NCBI GenBank assembly: GCA_037903475.1 | Contig: JBAJFG010000549.1 | Location: forward strand, 930,001-994,000 | DNA from: Ancylostoma caninum | Lineage: Eukaryota > Nematoda > Chromadorea > Rhabditida > Ancylostomatidae | DNA length: 64,000 nt | Direction of reading: 5' to 3' | In this document: piece by piece, positions 11,201 through 23,784 of the stretch | Layout: each line of letters starts with the position of its first letter | Numbering within the stretch: the first letter of the stretch is position 1 | Notes under the pieces: model-generated | Database searches by the model: none | What the model was told of the DNA's origin: nothing | The model's input: the letters and a program-made list of their open reading frames with translations, nothing else | Made by a program: the position numbers and the translations under genes

Positions 11201-14200
11201 GGCATACCGTCACGTTTGCTGCCTACGTAGTCTGACTTTTTTCCGTTAACTTGCCATACTACTGCTAGTAACATGCAACGTCGCATTGATCGTCATCTTG
11301 AAAGCGGAATCATAAGAAATTGATCCTACGGAGTCCTTTATTATATCTAGAACCTTCCGAAGCACCACTTAATTCTCTGGAATGGAAATATTGGAGGCCT
11401 TTGATCCCTACCTAATGTATAAAGTTACGTCGTGTTTTGGAACACGCAACTGCGTAGTTCTTGTATTTCGCGTCACAAAAGCGTCAAAACAAAGACAGGA
11501 CACCAGACCGAGATTCATAACACATATGTTGTTGATATGTGTAAAAATTGCATATTAGGGAAAGGAAAAGTGGAATACCGTTCAGTTAAGTACTAGACAT
11601 GTAATTATTAAGCTGTAGCGAAAGTTTTCCGCCACATACTTCTATGTACCGCCAAATTTTTCGGGATTGTTCTCAAACTCCCTACCCAAAACTCATGTAA
11701 TATTAGTCAGAACCCTACTAGTGCCCAGGTTGTCCTACAATTACATAGCTAATGTGACCGAAAAAAAAACTGACTGCTATTACTGCTGCACATGCTGTTA
11801 CTCCGACTCATTGTATTGTTTTGCTAATATATGTAGCTCTAACTGTCGGCTTTGCATAGTTTTTTTTATGTTCTTCGTTCTGATTTTCACTCAAGTTTTT
11901 GGCACTGTACTTGTTGGCACACCCTCGTGGAGTATTAAATAAATCAATAAATGAGCAAGAAGCATAAGTCACGTGATAGACCTCCCGTCTGTCTCTGAAT
12001 ATATGATGAGGTTTGGTTTCGCCAGTCTGAATACGTTAGTTTCATTTGAGATAAGACAGGATCTCGTTGATCAGTTGAAGTGAATGACGAACGCCTCCTA
12101 GAGCTGATTGGGTAGAATCCGGGTCGTGACACCCATGAGTTGGTAGAGGAATTCCAGCATTATCACGAAAGAATAGCTTTCTTGGTGTTGTGAATAGTGT
12201 AGACTTCTGTTTTCATCCTTCAATGAGTAGCTTTCGATGATTAACATCTTCTTCAGGCCAGGCTACGCAAGCAAGATGACAACTAGCACAGCATGCAAGC
12301 CAGTAGACGAATAATAAAAAAATTGGATCTCCGGGTACCATCCCGTCTTACCATATCTGAGAAACAATAGTTACTATCTGCGTCTTCTCGAAGAGAAAAG
12401 TGAATGCGACAAATACCCCAGTAGAAAACTTACTCAAAATACGTGTAACCTATTTATGGTATTCAGTTTTGTTCACTTTGATCTCATTATTGCGACTCAA
12501 ACCTTCGACTCATAAGTAATAAGCACAGGTTTATTACGCTTGCTAAAAGCAAACGTTACAAAACGCCTCTATGGACAAGTAAAAAGAAAGGAAAAAAACG
12601 GAACATTAAACAGCAGCGATATGATGAGTACAGCGATAAAGCTTTGAAGAGATTACCACCATTTTCGCTAATCCGCTTTCATACCTAGAAATTTCGTACT
12701 TCAACAAAACGCTACTCATAAGGCGTTCGCACTGACTCAATGTGAGGATGGAGGAAAAGTTTTTTTTTGCTATCCGAAGATATCCGCTACCCGAATTGTA
12801 AGTGATCTAGCTCTGACGTTCGTTTTCGACCGAGTCAGTGAAATTCTGAATGGACTACCTCTTGTGTGGGATCTAGCCATTCTGTAGAAATTTTTCGGTC
12901 CCTCAGAAACCGCTGTATGCAGAATCCTGTGAACTAGACATCAAATACTTTACGCCGAGATTCCAGCGATGGAAGCTCTAGATTTTTATTCTTCGTTATT
13001 ATTTTTCGTTGGGTAACATGAGTTCTATAGGTGTTCTTTACATCACAGTGTCTTTGCCGTTTTGTGTAGAGTCCTTCGGTGTGAGCGTTTTCCACACAGT
13101 GCACTTCGCGTGGGAAGAATTAAAATAAGGGCAGCTTTTGGAGCTCAGTGTTCGTCGCAAAAAGATGTGAAATAAAAAGAATGTGTACGTACAGAAATTC
13201 AGTTTGTAGCTGACAACAAAACTTAAATAGCGAGAAGCGTTAGCAAAGTGCAGCGTAGTTCTTTTGATGTGTACTGAGCAGTTTTCATTGCTGACGCTAC
13301 ATCGTAGATGGGTGTCAAAAAGTTGAGGACATGTGTAAAACATTCGTAGTTGGGCGAGAGAATAAAATGTAGTCTTTACTCATGAAAAAGGGGCTTATAC
13401 TTGTGAAAATCCGAGGTGGATGCTAGATGGCTACGTGCACGTTCTAGCTCGAATCAGACAAACTTACAGATGGATGGTAGCAGAACGCCGGCAGGATCAC
13501 CACTGTTAGACTCCTGCACACGCCTACGCTTTCAGCTCCTTTCTGGATTTATATGTATGTATCATCGAGGTTACTCAAAGTAAATGTGTTGAGACCCGTG
13601 CCAACGATGGGTAAATTTGTGTGGTGTTAACACTTTTACCTTGGGTAATCCCAATTATGCATACGGCTCCTGCAGCACTTCTGGCTTTCTTCGGCGGTCT
13701 TTCTGTACCGATTTTTATGAAGAACTATCGAGGGACTGTCCTCTTATATTTTTTGTCAGGTTCTTCCTATCTGTTTAAAATTCTTTTAGCAACTTTGTTT
13801 TTGAAGATTCTGTACGAGTTCCACGAATTCCTTCTCGTACTAAGACCTCTCCCCCTCATTCTCCCCCACATGTTACTGGCTCAGTGTTCTACTCATTTTC
13901 TTAGTTCTTTCCCACATGAAAAGATTGAAGATTGCTGTTTCCTTCGAAATAGTGTACGATCCATGTCCTTGTTATTCACATGAAATCTATGGTGCTAGAT
14001 TACGCGATTGACAGCCAGTAGGGACAGTTCCTCGTTACATCAACTTCAACAGAGATTCTATGAGCACTGTAGGAGTTCATCAGAATATGAGGGGATTCCA
14101 CTTATCAGAGCCATCGGAAGCGCAGTAGGATTCCGGTGATGTCTGTCTCATATGTAGTTTCTGTAGACGATATGGAAAAACAAAAGCCCTCTGCGATCTC

Positions 14201-14232
14201 CAAATTCATAGCCACATATGTACAGGAAAATC
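8238..14232. other. Gene-free intergenic DNA
   Basis: Six kilobases with no convincing exon, RNA gene or structured repeat. A short GC-richer patch at about 10430-10520 contains a 7-bp hairpin (CCGCATA...TATGCGG). The hydrophobic frame at 13621-13983 has no family motif and no splice context. Confidence 0.45.
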
Positions 14233-14372
14233 CAAGCCGCCGTGTGCAAGAGGTGGGACCGCGGCGCGGCGCGGCACGCGGGTTGTCTGCTGCCGGCAAT
14301 AGTAGAGAAACCAGAGCCACATGCCTAACATCTGTGTCTCTGCCCAAGAGAGCCGTTTGGGGTTCCCCGTAA
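14233..14372. repeat. Dispersed GC-rich repeat, copy 1
   Basis: This GC-rich block (GTGGGACCGCGGCGCGGCG, then GTGTCTCTGCCCAAGAGAGC, GGGGTTCCC) is matched by a diverged copy at 41268-41415. The shared part is about 140 bp. Base composition is far from the AT-rich surroundings, which suggests a transposon fragment. The family is unknown. Confidence 0.6.
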
Positions 14373-15641
14373 TACATTACTCGAGAGACAGAGAGAGGAA
14401 TAGAGAGAGTTATCTTCATGGAAAGTTTCAATCATTTGTCGCCATGTTAGTGCTTTAGCTAGCTTTTTTCAACAGGAATTTGGAGAGCAAGAGAGGCATA
14501 GAGGAAAAATCAACATTGCTCCGCTAGAAACTACACTTAGAACCGAACAAAAAACCAATAACCCAATTTATTTAATTATTCATCAAGGACTACGTAGATC
14601 CAAAAAAATTCAAATGTTCGAAAAAGAAATGGACCTAAATTCTTCCTCATCACCCTTGAAGGACTATTTTGCTCTCTCTTCCTCAGACATTCGAAATATA
14701 GACTTATTTGAGATCAAATTTCCGAGTTTCAAGTAAATAAAGTAAATCGATAGTTATCTAATGCATTATTCGGTCCTAACTATACTAGAAACTCTACGCC
14801 ATGAAGTCTATCCCTGTTCACCACACGAACCTTGGTAGAGGTGGAAGGAACAAAGCACCCCTAACAGTTTGCACTTTCCGCCATTTTCAAACCTTCGTCC
14901 AAATTTACTTTTGTTCCAACAAATTCAATAATCGAATGTTTTATGGCCTATCATTGCAGGTTCTACGGTGACAATAGAGTTTGTTGCTAGGAACACCATA
15001 TGAGTAATTTTTTGCAGTTTCACGCTACTCATTGCTTTCTGACGGGATAATTCTTGTCTTGGCGCTGGAATCCAAGGTTATTAACGTCCGAGCCAACCAC
15101 TCTTCTGCTTTTCTCTACAGTAGAAGCTGTTGGGAGCTTAGGCTGGGCCATATTCGCTCTCTTCAAATTATTGGGACACATAGCAGTGTAGTTTCTCTAT
15201 CAGCTCACGGATATGTTGCCCTGGATTCCTTTCAAGCTGCTTCACTTTACCCGCTAGACCAGGTTGTACTTTGTGCTGGAGTCCAAGTCACCTCATTTAA
15301 GCCTTCGGAATCGAACTTCCGTTGTGTAGTAGGAGGCAATCGGAAGATCTATCGCACCACGTATGTTTTTGCGTAACTCTTACAATGCTGTCTCGTGAGT
15401 TCGTGATGCAGAAGAAGTTCAACTTGCTTGCCATGACAGTTTTACGGGCGTAATCTTAATGGAGTGTTAAGGCACAAATAGATCATTGCCCAGTCTTTGT
15501 ATTCCTTTTGGATAAAAAAAATTCCAGAGAAATCTCAGAACGTTCAGAATGATAGAAAAAGTGTCGGGAGCAATCCGAACTGCGTAATACGTCGAGTAGA
15601 AACCCTAGCAGTATCTACTCCCTGTTGCTGTCACCCTCCTC
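14373..15641. other. Gene-free intergenic DNA
   Basis: Nothing supported was seen. The 114-codon frame at 15032-15376 has no recognisable domain. Confidence 0.45.
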
Positions 15642-16204
15642 TCAACTGCTGCTCAAGCTTTCCTCCTTATAGCAGCAATTGATCCGAAATGGCAGCAATT
15701 GAAGGGAGGATGACATCAGCTGGGAAGAGATGCTGCTAGACTTTGTACTTGACGAATCCCGTTGTTTCGACTGCGTTTTTAGCGCACATTTATTGAAGCA
15801 CATATGTGACAACCTAAAATTATCTGTCTCGATTTGCAACCTGCAAGCAGTTCTGCTTCTAAGATTCCCAAGAAAAGCATAATGGAGTGTATTATATAAC
15901 CGCGTTGGCAAGAATGCGTATATGAACTCTTTGCAGGTTTGTTCCTCATCAGTGTTCGATGAGAGCTTTTGTGTTAGTATTTCATTCCAGTAAGCTTCCA
16001 CCGCTTAGCGCCTTCGTCAGACCTTAATACATACAATATGCAGTGCAACACATGTTAACAACGGATATTTATATGCATCACAAACCGAGTAAGAGGTAAA
16101 GAGGAGCAGATGTGAACGTACAACGAATGACTACCATATCTGATGTTATCTAAAGGAATGGCGCTTATACGAAACACTATTGCTAATTCTAAGATGTTTA
16201 AGCG

Positions 16205-16579
16205 AACGTTGTCAAACAATTAGTTCTAACGCCTCAACAAGTTCTTCCTTATTGTTAATCTCCGGCTAGTACCGCTTGATTTCCCGAGCCTCCATGATCT
16301 TCCTATGAAAGAGGTCCTCGAGATGACGGTGCAGCACAACGATTTCAAATTCTGGATCGGAATCTCGGGTGTATACCGTCGTATGGTGCCTAGAGAAGCT
16401 TTAGGCTTGTGCGTGGGGAGTGCTCGACGATGTTCATCCAAGCGCTTTCTCAGTGGTCTTCCGCTTTCTCCAATGTATCGCTGACCGCATCCTCTACACT
16501 TTGTCAGATAGATCGTGCAAGTGACAGATCTTCTAGTCGGTGCAATAGTGGCATCCCTTTTCTTCGCAGCCCTCGTCAC
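16205..16579 (-). pseudogene. Penelope-like element relic: GIY-YIG endonuclease domain
   Basis: The minus strand encodes TCTIYLTKCRGCGQRYIGES followed by GRPLRKRLDEHRRAL, the core of a GIY-YIG nuclease with its cysteines and the YIG motif. Such domains follow the reverse transcriptase in Penelope-like retroelements. The frame then shifts at about 16355. In the neighbouring frame the protein continues IVVLHRHLEDLFHRKIMEA, then REIKRY, an in-frame stop, and PEINNKEELVEALEL, which is a normal tail for this family. The frameshift plus stop make it a dead copy. I did not recognise the reverse transcriptase upstream at higher coordinates, so this is a 5'-truncated fragment. Confidence 0.75.
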
Positions 16580-16747
16580 ATCTTTGCAGGTTGCAAATCG
16601 ACACAGAATATTATTGCAACTAATATAACCTTGTTAAATGGAAAACTTCGTTCTGAAGATTTTTATAATCCTAGTAGCTTGCTTGAGAAACATAAACATT
16701 CCTTCGAGTAGTAATTTCCGAGTATGCCACTACTTATTATCAAACCA

Positions 16748-16981
16748 TGAAAGGTGCCTAACTACTTGTTTTCATATGCTTCTTGGGTTCCTCGTCAAGG
16801 CGATTGAATTGCTGAACATCAGAGATCTTCTCCTTTGCCTTCAGTTTTGAAACACTTTTCAACCATGTTGTTTCCACAAACATTCTCTTTTTTTTGAATA
16901 CAGATGCTACAGAGGGCAGTAGCAGGTCGTGGATGATGGATTTTTAGGAGTGAAAGGTGCCTAACTACTTGTTTTCATATG
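16748..16981. repeat. 31-bp direct repeat (16748-16778, 16951-16981)
   Basis: TGAAAGGTGCCTAACTACTT and the following bases to CATATG occur twice without mismatch, 203 bp apart. It lies just beyond the Penelope-like relic and may be a leftover of its terminal duplication. No function is evident. Confidence 0.85.
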
Positions 16982-17160
16982 TTTATGTTCATAGGCTCAA
17001 AATTACGATTTTTCGACTGATATTCTGATTAGTCTTCATTTCCGTCACGTTGTTCTTTGATCTCTACTAGGTTTCACAAATTCGTCATGAAATAACAACT
17101 AGCATGAATAAATATCACTTGAATTTTGAACAAGAGTTAACACTGATGTAGATGCTACTA

Positions 17161-18060
17161 GGTTGGTTCAAAAATTCTGCACCAACATATTTTTAGGACC
17201 CGGGATTTTATAGAATTTGAATCAGAATGCCACTACACGTGAAATGCAGGATACACCTGGCTGCGTCTGCACGTTATCGCCAGACACCTTAGAAGCGCTG
17301 GGTTAGAGAGATGTGAGGTAGGCTTCGGTCCCTTACGAACTGAGTCTCTCGCAAGACTGACTGTGTATCAGCCTTTGCTGCTGCACCCATACAGGAGGAA
17401 ATTTCCCTGACAACTAATTACTGGAGATTAGAAGTGGGTGTTGTGTTCTGACCATACATAACTGAAAAGTTGGCTCCCGTGTGAAGAGCCACCTCCAAAA
17501 GAGCTAAGAGGAGAAATGCACGAAGGAGGGTGTTGGTATGTTGTTGGTAGGATAACGATGGAATGCTGTGCTGGTAAGTGCTGCCACCTGAGCACTCCGT
17601 GACCGCTTGAGTCTACTCTTCTCAACTACAGAAATTTGTAGACGCACTTCGCCTGGCACGCAGAAAAATTGACCGCGTTGATCTATTTCATGAGCCCAAC
17701 CTCACACGGCTAAACTTGCTCGCCAAATAACTGCCGAACTAAGTTGGGAAGTTCTGCCACACCTGATTTATTCTCCGAACGTGGCCCGGCTAACTACCAG
17801 TTGTTTCAAGCGTTGGAGCTGCATCTATGAGGAACAAATTCGATGATCAGACCAAAGCGAAAAGTGGGATTCCAAGCTTCCTCGATTCGCATATACTAAA
17901 TAGATTTCTTGACTTCTGGAACTGATGCTCTAATGAAACGTTGGCCATACTTCGTGGATCATGACGGTGATTATTTTGTTGTTTGATATCTATTCGCAAT
18001 AAAGTGAACATTCTTTCGAAAAAAAAGTATGAAGTAAGGTGCAGGACTTTTGGACCAACC
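17161..18060 (+). mobile_element. Mariner relic, Himar/irritans-like
   Basis: The element has clear inverted termini, GGTTGGTTCAAAAATTCTGC at the left and the inverted match to GGTTGGTCCAAAAGTCCTGC at the right, with TA outside both ends. The plus strand keeps a recognisable mariner transposase in pieces: KWVLCSDHT...SWLPCEEPPP near 17425-17490, LFSERGPANYQLFQALELHL near 17770-17830, and ALMKRWPYFVDHDGDYF near 17930-17980. The last piece matches the usual C-terminus (RWxKxIDxDGxYF). Several stops and the missing N-terminal third show it is inactive. At 900 bp it is about 400 bp shorter than a full mariner. Confidence 0.8.
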
Positions 18061-18062
18061 TA

Positions 18063-20290
18063 ATAACATCCCTTACATGTTCATTGCAAAAACATCTGTT
18101 TCGTTTTTCAGGCAATTTCTCAAAACCAATCCAGGTTACAGCAGGAGCTAGAAAACGAAACAATTTACGGTGCTCGAGACCTAGGGAATGCAGAACATTT
18201 AGTCGCTCATGCTCCTTCGGTTCTAAGAAAAAGGTGAACAACGTAGGAGTTCTTGCTACTACACGTCTTTGCTTTTTTTTTCTGAGTTCGTGCTTGGTAC
18301 ATTTAGCAGCTGAGATTTTGGAATGAATACTTCCACTGTATACGTCTAAAAAACATTTTCCTATGCCGGATCGGTTAGTTTCTTCGGTTTCTCGTTGAGA
18401 TGTGGTCTTGAAATGTTTTTTTTTCTGTAATTAAATCAGATCACCTCCTGATCCGCAGAGCCAATGCGATCGGCTGTAGCTATCTTTCGGAAATATTTAA
18501 TGCTATTCAGGGAAAAAAGAGAAGAAGCAAATGGTGATAGTATGAAAAGTTCAGTACAGAAAACCAATCGCCTCTTGTACCAGTCAGAAGTCCAATCACA
18601 GGGGCTTTGACTGACAACTATGACTTTGACACTCATCTTCCTCATTTGTTGGGAGGAGTTCCGAATGATGGCAATTTTCTGGAGATTACTGAAGATCTTA
18701 GGACCCCTTCTAATTCCGTCAGCACACGTGAAAAGCTGTCCTTAATGTTCTCAACTTTTAAGCTAGTTTCTTAATACTTCATGTGCCGCACCATCGTGAC
18801 ATCGAACGCTCCTTGGATTTCCCTCAGCATTATCGTAGCCGTGTGAAAACTGAGTATTTCTGGCAGTTTTTCACTGTTCTTACTTAACCAAAGTGCTTTT
18901 ACCTCAGGTTAGAGTAGGCGTACTTAATGTATTCTTCGTGAGGAGGTATAGAGGTGTGTACCGGTACTTTTTCGGATCACATGTGAATCTTGTGAAAGAT
19001 CATGTGTATATGAAAAAGGGCAATTAAAAGAATCATACATAAGGTTGAAAAGGAGGGCCAGTCTCCCTTCGGAACATGGAATGCTTTCCGTGTTGTGCTC
19101 TATAGCACTTCTGGATAGTCTGCTCAGTTTCCTTTTTCTAATTATTCTCTCGGAAATTTTAGCACTTTTGTCAAATTAGAATTAGAAATAAGGCCACTTC
19201 GCCGGTCCTCTCTCTCTTATTATATCCGTCTCTTCCACTTAACAAGTAGCGTTGAACAGTTGACAAACCCTGAGATGATTTCCTTCCTTCGTGCGTTTAA
19301 TAATCAACTGTCATTTAAATGCTGATGTCATCCAAAAACTGTACTGCCTACGTACATAGTTTTTTTGATTGCACTCTTCATTTAGTCGCAGCATCAAATT
19401 TAACGCCAATATATTGAAGTAACGACAGTCGGAAGTATATTTTCGATTTCTGTCCCATCGAAAATACAAGTGAATGCCCGTTTTATTTCAAAATTTATCA
19501 TTAAAGCCTCCACTCCTTTGCCTTTATGACAAGCCATTCCTCCTCATACTTTTATTCGCTTTTTCTTTAACGGTTCGTCTCCCTGCTCTACCTCTGCATT
19601 TCTTCAAAAGCTCACTCTAGTCACTACTATTAGTGCACACAAGGACAAATGCTATACAAAAACGATTGTTAAGAGATGATTTTTCCTCTCTCCTCGTTGA
19701 ACCCTCATTTTTGATTTCTTTCTGTTTCCCAGGAATGTTGAAAAAACGCTGATTGTTGCCAAAACAACTTACATACTCTCAATCATTGCCGAAACCCCTA
19801 TGGGTGTCCTGACCCATCTTCCTTGTCCACTCCATACAACCCTTTGGAAGCTCTTCTCGCTCTCCACTATAGAAAACTTTCGAGAAGAAAAATTTGCCGA
19901 TTCGAGAGAGTGCAAGAAATAAAATCACAAATCAGCTCCAAAACGCAAACTCGAAAAGACTAGAAATGGTTTCTCAGGAAGTTTTGAGAAAATGTCTGGA
20001 CACGCGCATTGCATCAAATCCTTTTGTATATGTGTATTTTGTGCTGACTTTTTTCACTAATCTTGCGAAATGGACAAGTGGTTCGAGTCCAACACGATAG
20101 AGAATATGATTAAGTGTCCAGATAAGGTTGGCTGTGTAATCACACTCAATCATGGCAATTTTGGAAATCGAATATATGTATTTATTACTTTATTCGGATT
20201 TATGCTAATGAACGTGTCCTGCCAACAGGGTGAACACATGTTTACGCTTTCAATGGAATAAAGAAACAGCAATAACAGTGTTGGTCAACC
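18063..20290. other. Gene-free intergenic DNA
   Basis: No supported exon, RNA gene or repeat was seen. Confidence 0.45.
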
Positions 20291-20690
20291 ATTTTTGCAC
20301 TGGCGAAGTCCCACATCTGGTGTGCCGCTCCGCTCCACCTACGCGCAGCGACCGACAAAACGAACTGCATGGCTATCCGGGCTGTGTTCCCTGTACTGAC
20401 GGACTGCAGCGCTGCATGGGTAGTGCGCTGCGGCAGACCAGATGGGCGGTATTCTATGATGCAAAAATGACTGATCGGCACTATATGGCGCACTTTGCTT
20501 ATGTTTTCTACGGTTTTTGCTTGTGTCTTTGTGTTCTTTACGAAATGACTGAGATCAATTTGGCCACAGCCGACGTTCACACATCTCATCTGACCGCCGC
20601 GCTGCATGGGTGGTGCGCTGCGGCAGGCCAGAAGGGCGGTATTCTGTGATGCAAAAATGACTGATCGGCACTATATAGCGCACTTCGTCA
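20291..20690. mobile_element. MITE family B, copy with duplicated right end
   Basis: The left end contains TTTTTGCACTGGCGAAGTCC and CTGGTGTGCCGC. The right end carries the inverted match GCGGCAGGCCAGAAGGGCGG followed by ATTCTGTGATGCAAAAATG. The right end is present twice in direct orientation (about 20401-20497 and 20595-20690), so one end has been duplicated. A related element with the same terminal motifs lies in an intron at 53988-54217. There is no coding capacity. Confidence 0.6.
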
Positions 20691-20799
20691 GCTAGGTAGA
20701 TGTGAATTCCAAGTGAAAAGCGCGAGTCTTTTCAATTAAATTTCGTTTTGTTTGGATTCCGCATGCATTTATGTACACTGCACGTTGACGGAAGTGCAT

Positions 20800-21030
20800 T
20801 TTTCGCGGGCTAGAGAAGCTGGCTGCGCGACCATGCTGCATGGCGCTGGAATCGCTACCATAAAAGCAAACCATAGGGTTCTCTTGATAGTTTTCCATCA
20901 TACTTGATGTTGACCTTCAAGAAAATCAACTAACTATTAAGAAATTCCTTTAGTTTGCTGCTGCGTCACGATTCCAGGCCGAGCGGCGCGGTCGCGCGGC
21001 GTGTTTCCCGAGCATGCAAAAAACCTGCTT
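20800..21030. mobile_element. MITE family C, copy 1
   Basis: The left arm has GCTGGCTGCGCGACC...GGCGCTGGAATCG and the right arm the inverted match CGATTCCAGGCCGAGCGGCG followed by CGGTCGCGC. The centre contains ATAGGGTTCTCTTGATAGTT, shared with the copy at 47115-47330 (ATAGGGTTTCCTTGATAGTC). It lies about 200 bp upstream of receptor 2 and could touch its promoter region. Confidence 0.6.
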
Positions 21031-21224
21031 TCATCGACGCTCACTGCATTTCACATTCCCATGGGCACTTCTTAGATGAATGAGTACATAGTAAGTCAAA
21101 CTACACGCAGAGTTCTTGCTTTTTGCTTATTCATGTTTCCCTGGAGTTCTTGTTCTTTCTTCTTAGTGAGCTCTATAAATAGGTAGAAATACGTGATCCA
21201 TTATATAATTCCTATTCAGCCCAA

Positions 21225-21235
21225 CTGTTTCAGAT
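21225..21235 (+). promoter_or_regulatory. Probable SL trans-splice acceptor of receptor 2
   Basis: CTGTTTCAG ends at 21233, two bases before the ATG at 21236. A 3' splice site this close to a start codon with no upstream exon is the usual sign of spliced-leader trans-splicing in nematodes. Receptor 3 has the same arrangement. Confidence 0.65.
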
Positions 21236-23662
21236 ATGAATACGTCAGCCTTGCAGTGTTTTCTCAGTAATCCTCATCGTATAGACGTCACTGAACGTAT
21301 CCTTGTTGGCGTAGCGCTGCTTATTCTCACAATTATTTCGTTCGTACTCAACGCAACGCTTGGATATCTGGTGTGCAAGCGATCCATATTCGACGAGGTC
21401 TTCCGCTGGCACGTTGTCAGTTTGGTCACAGCTGCTTTGTCGTATCTACTGACAAACTGTGCCATACTGATTCCAACAGCGTTATTTGGCATTCACATCG
21501 ATGACCCGTACAATACGATTCTGACTTCTTTCGATGTGTTTGGCTACTTGGCACAGACGTTCACCACAACTCTGATAGCTATAGATCGGTTTATGTTCTT
21601 TTATTTCATTGGGGTAGGTGACTTCCTGTTTCCTGGGGTCTTCAAGTCTTGTCATTTATTTCTACCACTTTTCATCCATTCTTAATCCTATTTTTCAGAT
21701 CCATTTTGGTGCTACTTCACGACCCTCTCCTCTAGTACGCTCAATTCCTGCATTGCCGTGGATCACATCAATTTTGGTAACAATTCACATGAATTTTGTT
21801 GGATGTTACGCCAGGACTAATCCAGTGACGCTTACCTACACCTACGATTGCAGGTGTGTTTCACAGCTGATTTATTCCTTTTTTTCATTCAGCCAACATA
21901 AATAATGCCTGAACCAACGTGATCCCCATATGTTTCAGCGAATGTGGACTTTATCTACCGGTTATGTACTACCTCAACTATTCGCTCCCTGTGATAACCT
22001 TTATTCTATACTGCGCTATATATATTAATATATTCCTGATGCGACGGCGGTTCAGAACAAGGGAAATTGCTAATGAAAGGAAGAGAGCGGTGAAGCTGGT
22101 GAGCAGCACAACTATTTTTCCTTTATAACAAGACGATTCCGCTTTAATTCACTTTGGGATGAAAAGCAAAGTGGTCAGAGTTCATCCCATTCGTAGAATG
22201 TGCCAGATTCATCACACAATTAGAATATAAGTCGAATAAGTAAATCGAAAAGACATCCAGGTGGTGTACGTGTTCTTCATCTGCATTTCATCCTCCCTGC
22301 TTCTCTTGATACAATTAAACGACCCCAGACTTACTCGGCGAGGTATGGGGATCGAACCTTAGGCCATGAATGCGATGACCTCTTGTCACTGCTCTACTGG
22401 CGTCTTCCAACCACACTACCAAGAAAAATCTGTCCGCAATCGTAAAAGAGTCAAGCAAAGTGTTTCTGGAAAGAGTTTTTTCTCATAGGAGTGAGTAGCT
22501 GACAATGAGCTGTATAAATACGTAGTTTTCCTCAGAATAAAACTTGTCTTCATTCCCAGCTCCCTTCATTTCCGACACCACAACTTGACAATCCTTTATT
22601 AGTGGTCCGAACCGGAAGGAACCAAATAATGTTTTCTTTAGAATATGACAAATTCCCTGCCAAGCCTAGGACTAAAGAAATCCCCTGAAGGAACAATTTT
22701 ACCTTAGACCTCGTGTGCTCATCAGAAAAAGCACATGATGTGTGATAATAGGAATAAGGACATTGCTGAAATGCTACCGGCTCCAAGCTCAGATTGGTTG
22801 TGATAGAATTTATTTTGAGAAAAAAGATTGATTTCTAGAGTCTGATGAAAAAGCGTTGCTTTTTACCGTTTGCTGCATTCTGGAATAATTGTAAATGTCA
22901 ACCTGTGAAAAAGAACTAATAGAATAATATTCCTGAGCCTTGCTCGCATTTTGTACTGCACGCTTTTACCTGCCAGTGAGAAGAATACAAACTGTAGAGG
23001 TGGCGCACGACTTCAGCGGGCAGAAATCCTGCATCAAGCAGGGATTGCTTCTAATTTCTAAGGAATTTTTCTAATTTTTCTTCATATGTATCAATTTTTC
23101 TTTTCTGACCACATTATGCACATTTTACGCAGCGCAAGCCAGAAGTATACGTTTTCGTATATTATAAGCTGCCTCGAGGCAAACACGGAGCATGCCTTAT
23201 GTTATGGTCCAGCCATACCCCGACCGGGTAAGAGAAAAGACCGCCAACATACCTTTTTACCGCACACGGAGCAAGTCAACTGCTGTTAAGTGTGAGAAAA
23301 GAGATTTTCTGGTGATCCAAATTCTAGTAGAAATAACTCTTTGGATTTCCCTGGTTTTTTTTTTTGAAATTCCTGAACCAACACCATTCCAGGTTATGCA
23401 ATGTTCGTTGATATGCGTGATTCAGTTTGCTAGCAGCTCGAGTTTTTATGTTATACCAGCAGTGATGAGCGACACTAAATTATACGTGACGATGCTCATA
23501 TCCACGTTGAACTCTATGACGAATCCATGCGTGATGTTCGCCTTCCAGCCACGACTCCGGAGGGCGATACTCAAACGGAAATATCGCGGCGAAGTGGGTG
23601 ATTGCCGCGTCATAACAGTGAACACCATCTCACCGAAGAGGAGTATCCAGCTCTATGGTTGA
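21236..23662 (+). CDS. Serpentine (7TM) chemoreceptor, complete (paralogue 2 of 3)
   Basis: Four exons join in frame: 21236-21613, 21699-21853, 21939-22098 and 23393-23662, giving 320 aa. All introns have GT donors and TTTCAG- or TTCCAG-type acceptors. Exon 1 encodes the N-terminus and TM1-TM3, ending with IAIDRFMFFYFIG; D117-R118-F119 stands in the place of the DRY motif. Exon 2 encodes TM4 and exon 3 TM5 plus a basic third loop (RRRFRTREIANERKRAVKL). Exon 4 encodes TM6-TM7 with NSMTNPCVMFAFQPRLRRAI, an NPxxY-like motif followed by a basic tail. Cysteines in the second extracellular loop (GCYARTNP...YDCSECG) could pair with TM3. It belongs to a nematode serpentine receptor family whose class I cannot name with certainty; sensory signalling is inferred. 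An AATAAA lies at 23695. Confidence 0.9.
22335..22410 (-). other. tRNA-like segment, probably SINE-derived
   Basis: On the minus strand the segment reads GTAGAGCAGTGAC (A-box-like) and, about 26 bases further on, GGTTCGATCCC (a good B box). Flanks and stems do not fold into a complete tRNA that I can verify, so a tRNA-derived SINE or tRNA relic is more likely. It sits in the last intron of receptor 2. Confidence 0.4.
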
Positions 23663-23694
23663 TTCGTCTCTGCAAAAATTGTTCCATTGAAATG

Positions 23695-23700
23695 AATAAA
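23695..23700 (+). terminator. Polyadenylation signal of receptor 2
   Basis: AATAAA lies 33 bp after the receptor 2 stop codon, a normal spacing for nematode 3' ends. Confidence 0.7.
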
Positions 23701-23784
23701 CTTAATTTAAAAAATAAGCTAGAACGAAGGCAACTTATGAAGAACCCTTCCCATAACGTTCCAGTTTCTGGAATTAATTTATTA

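Noticed and set aside
13621..13983. A hydrophobic 120-codon frame that might be a membrane protein
   Set aside because: No family motif, no splice partners, and biased to T-rich composition that gives hydrophobic residues by chance.
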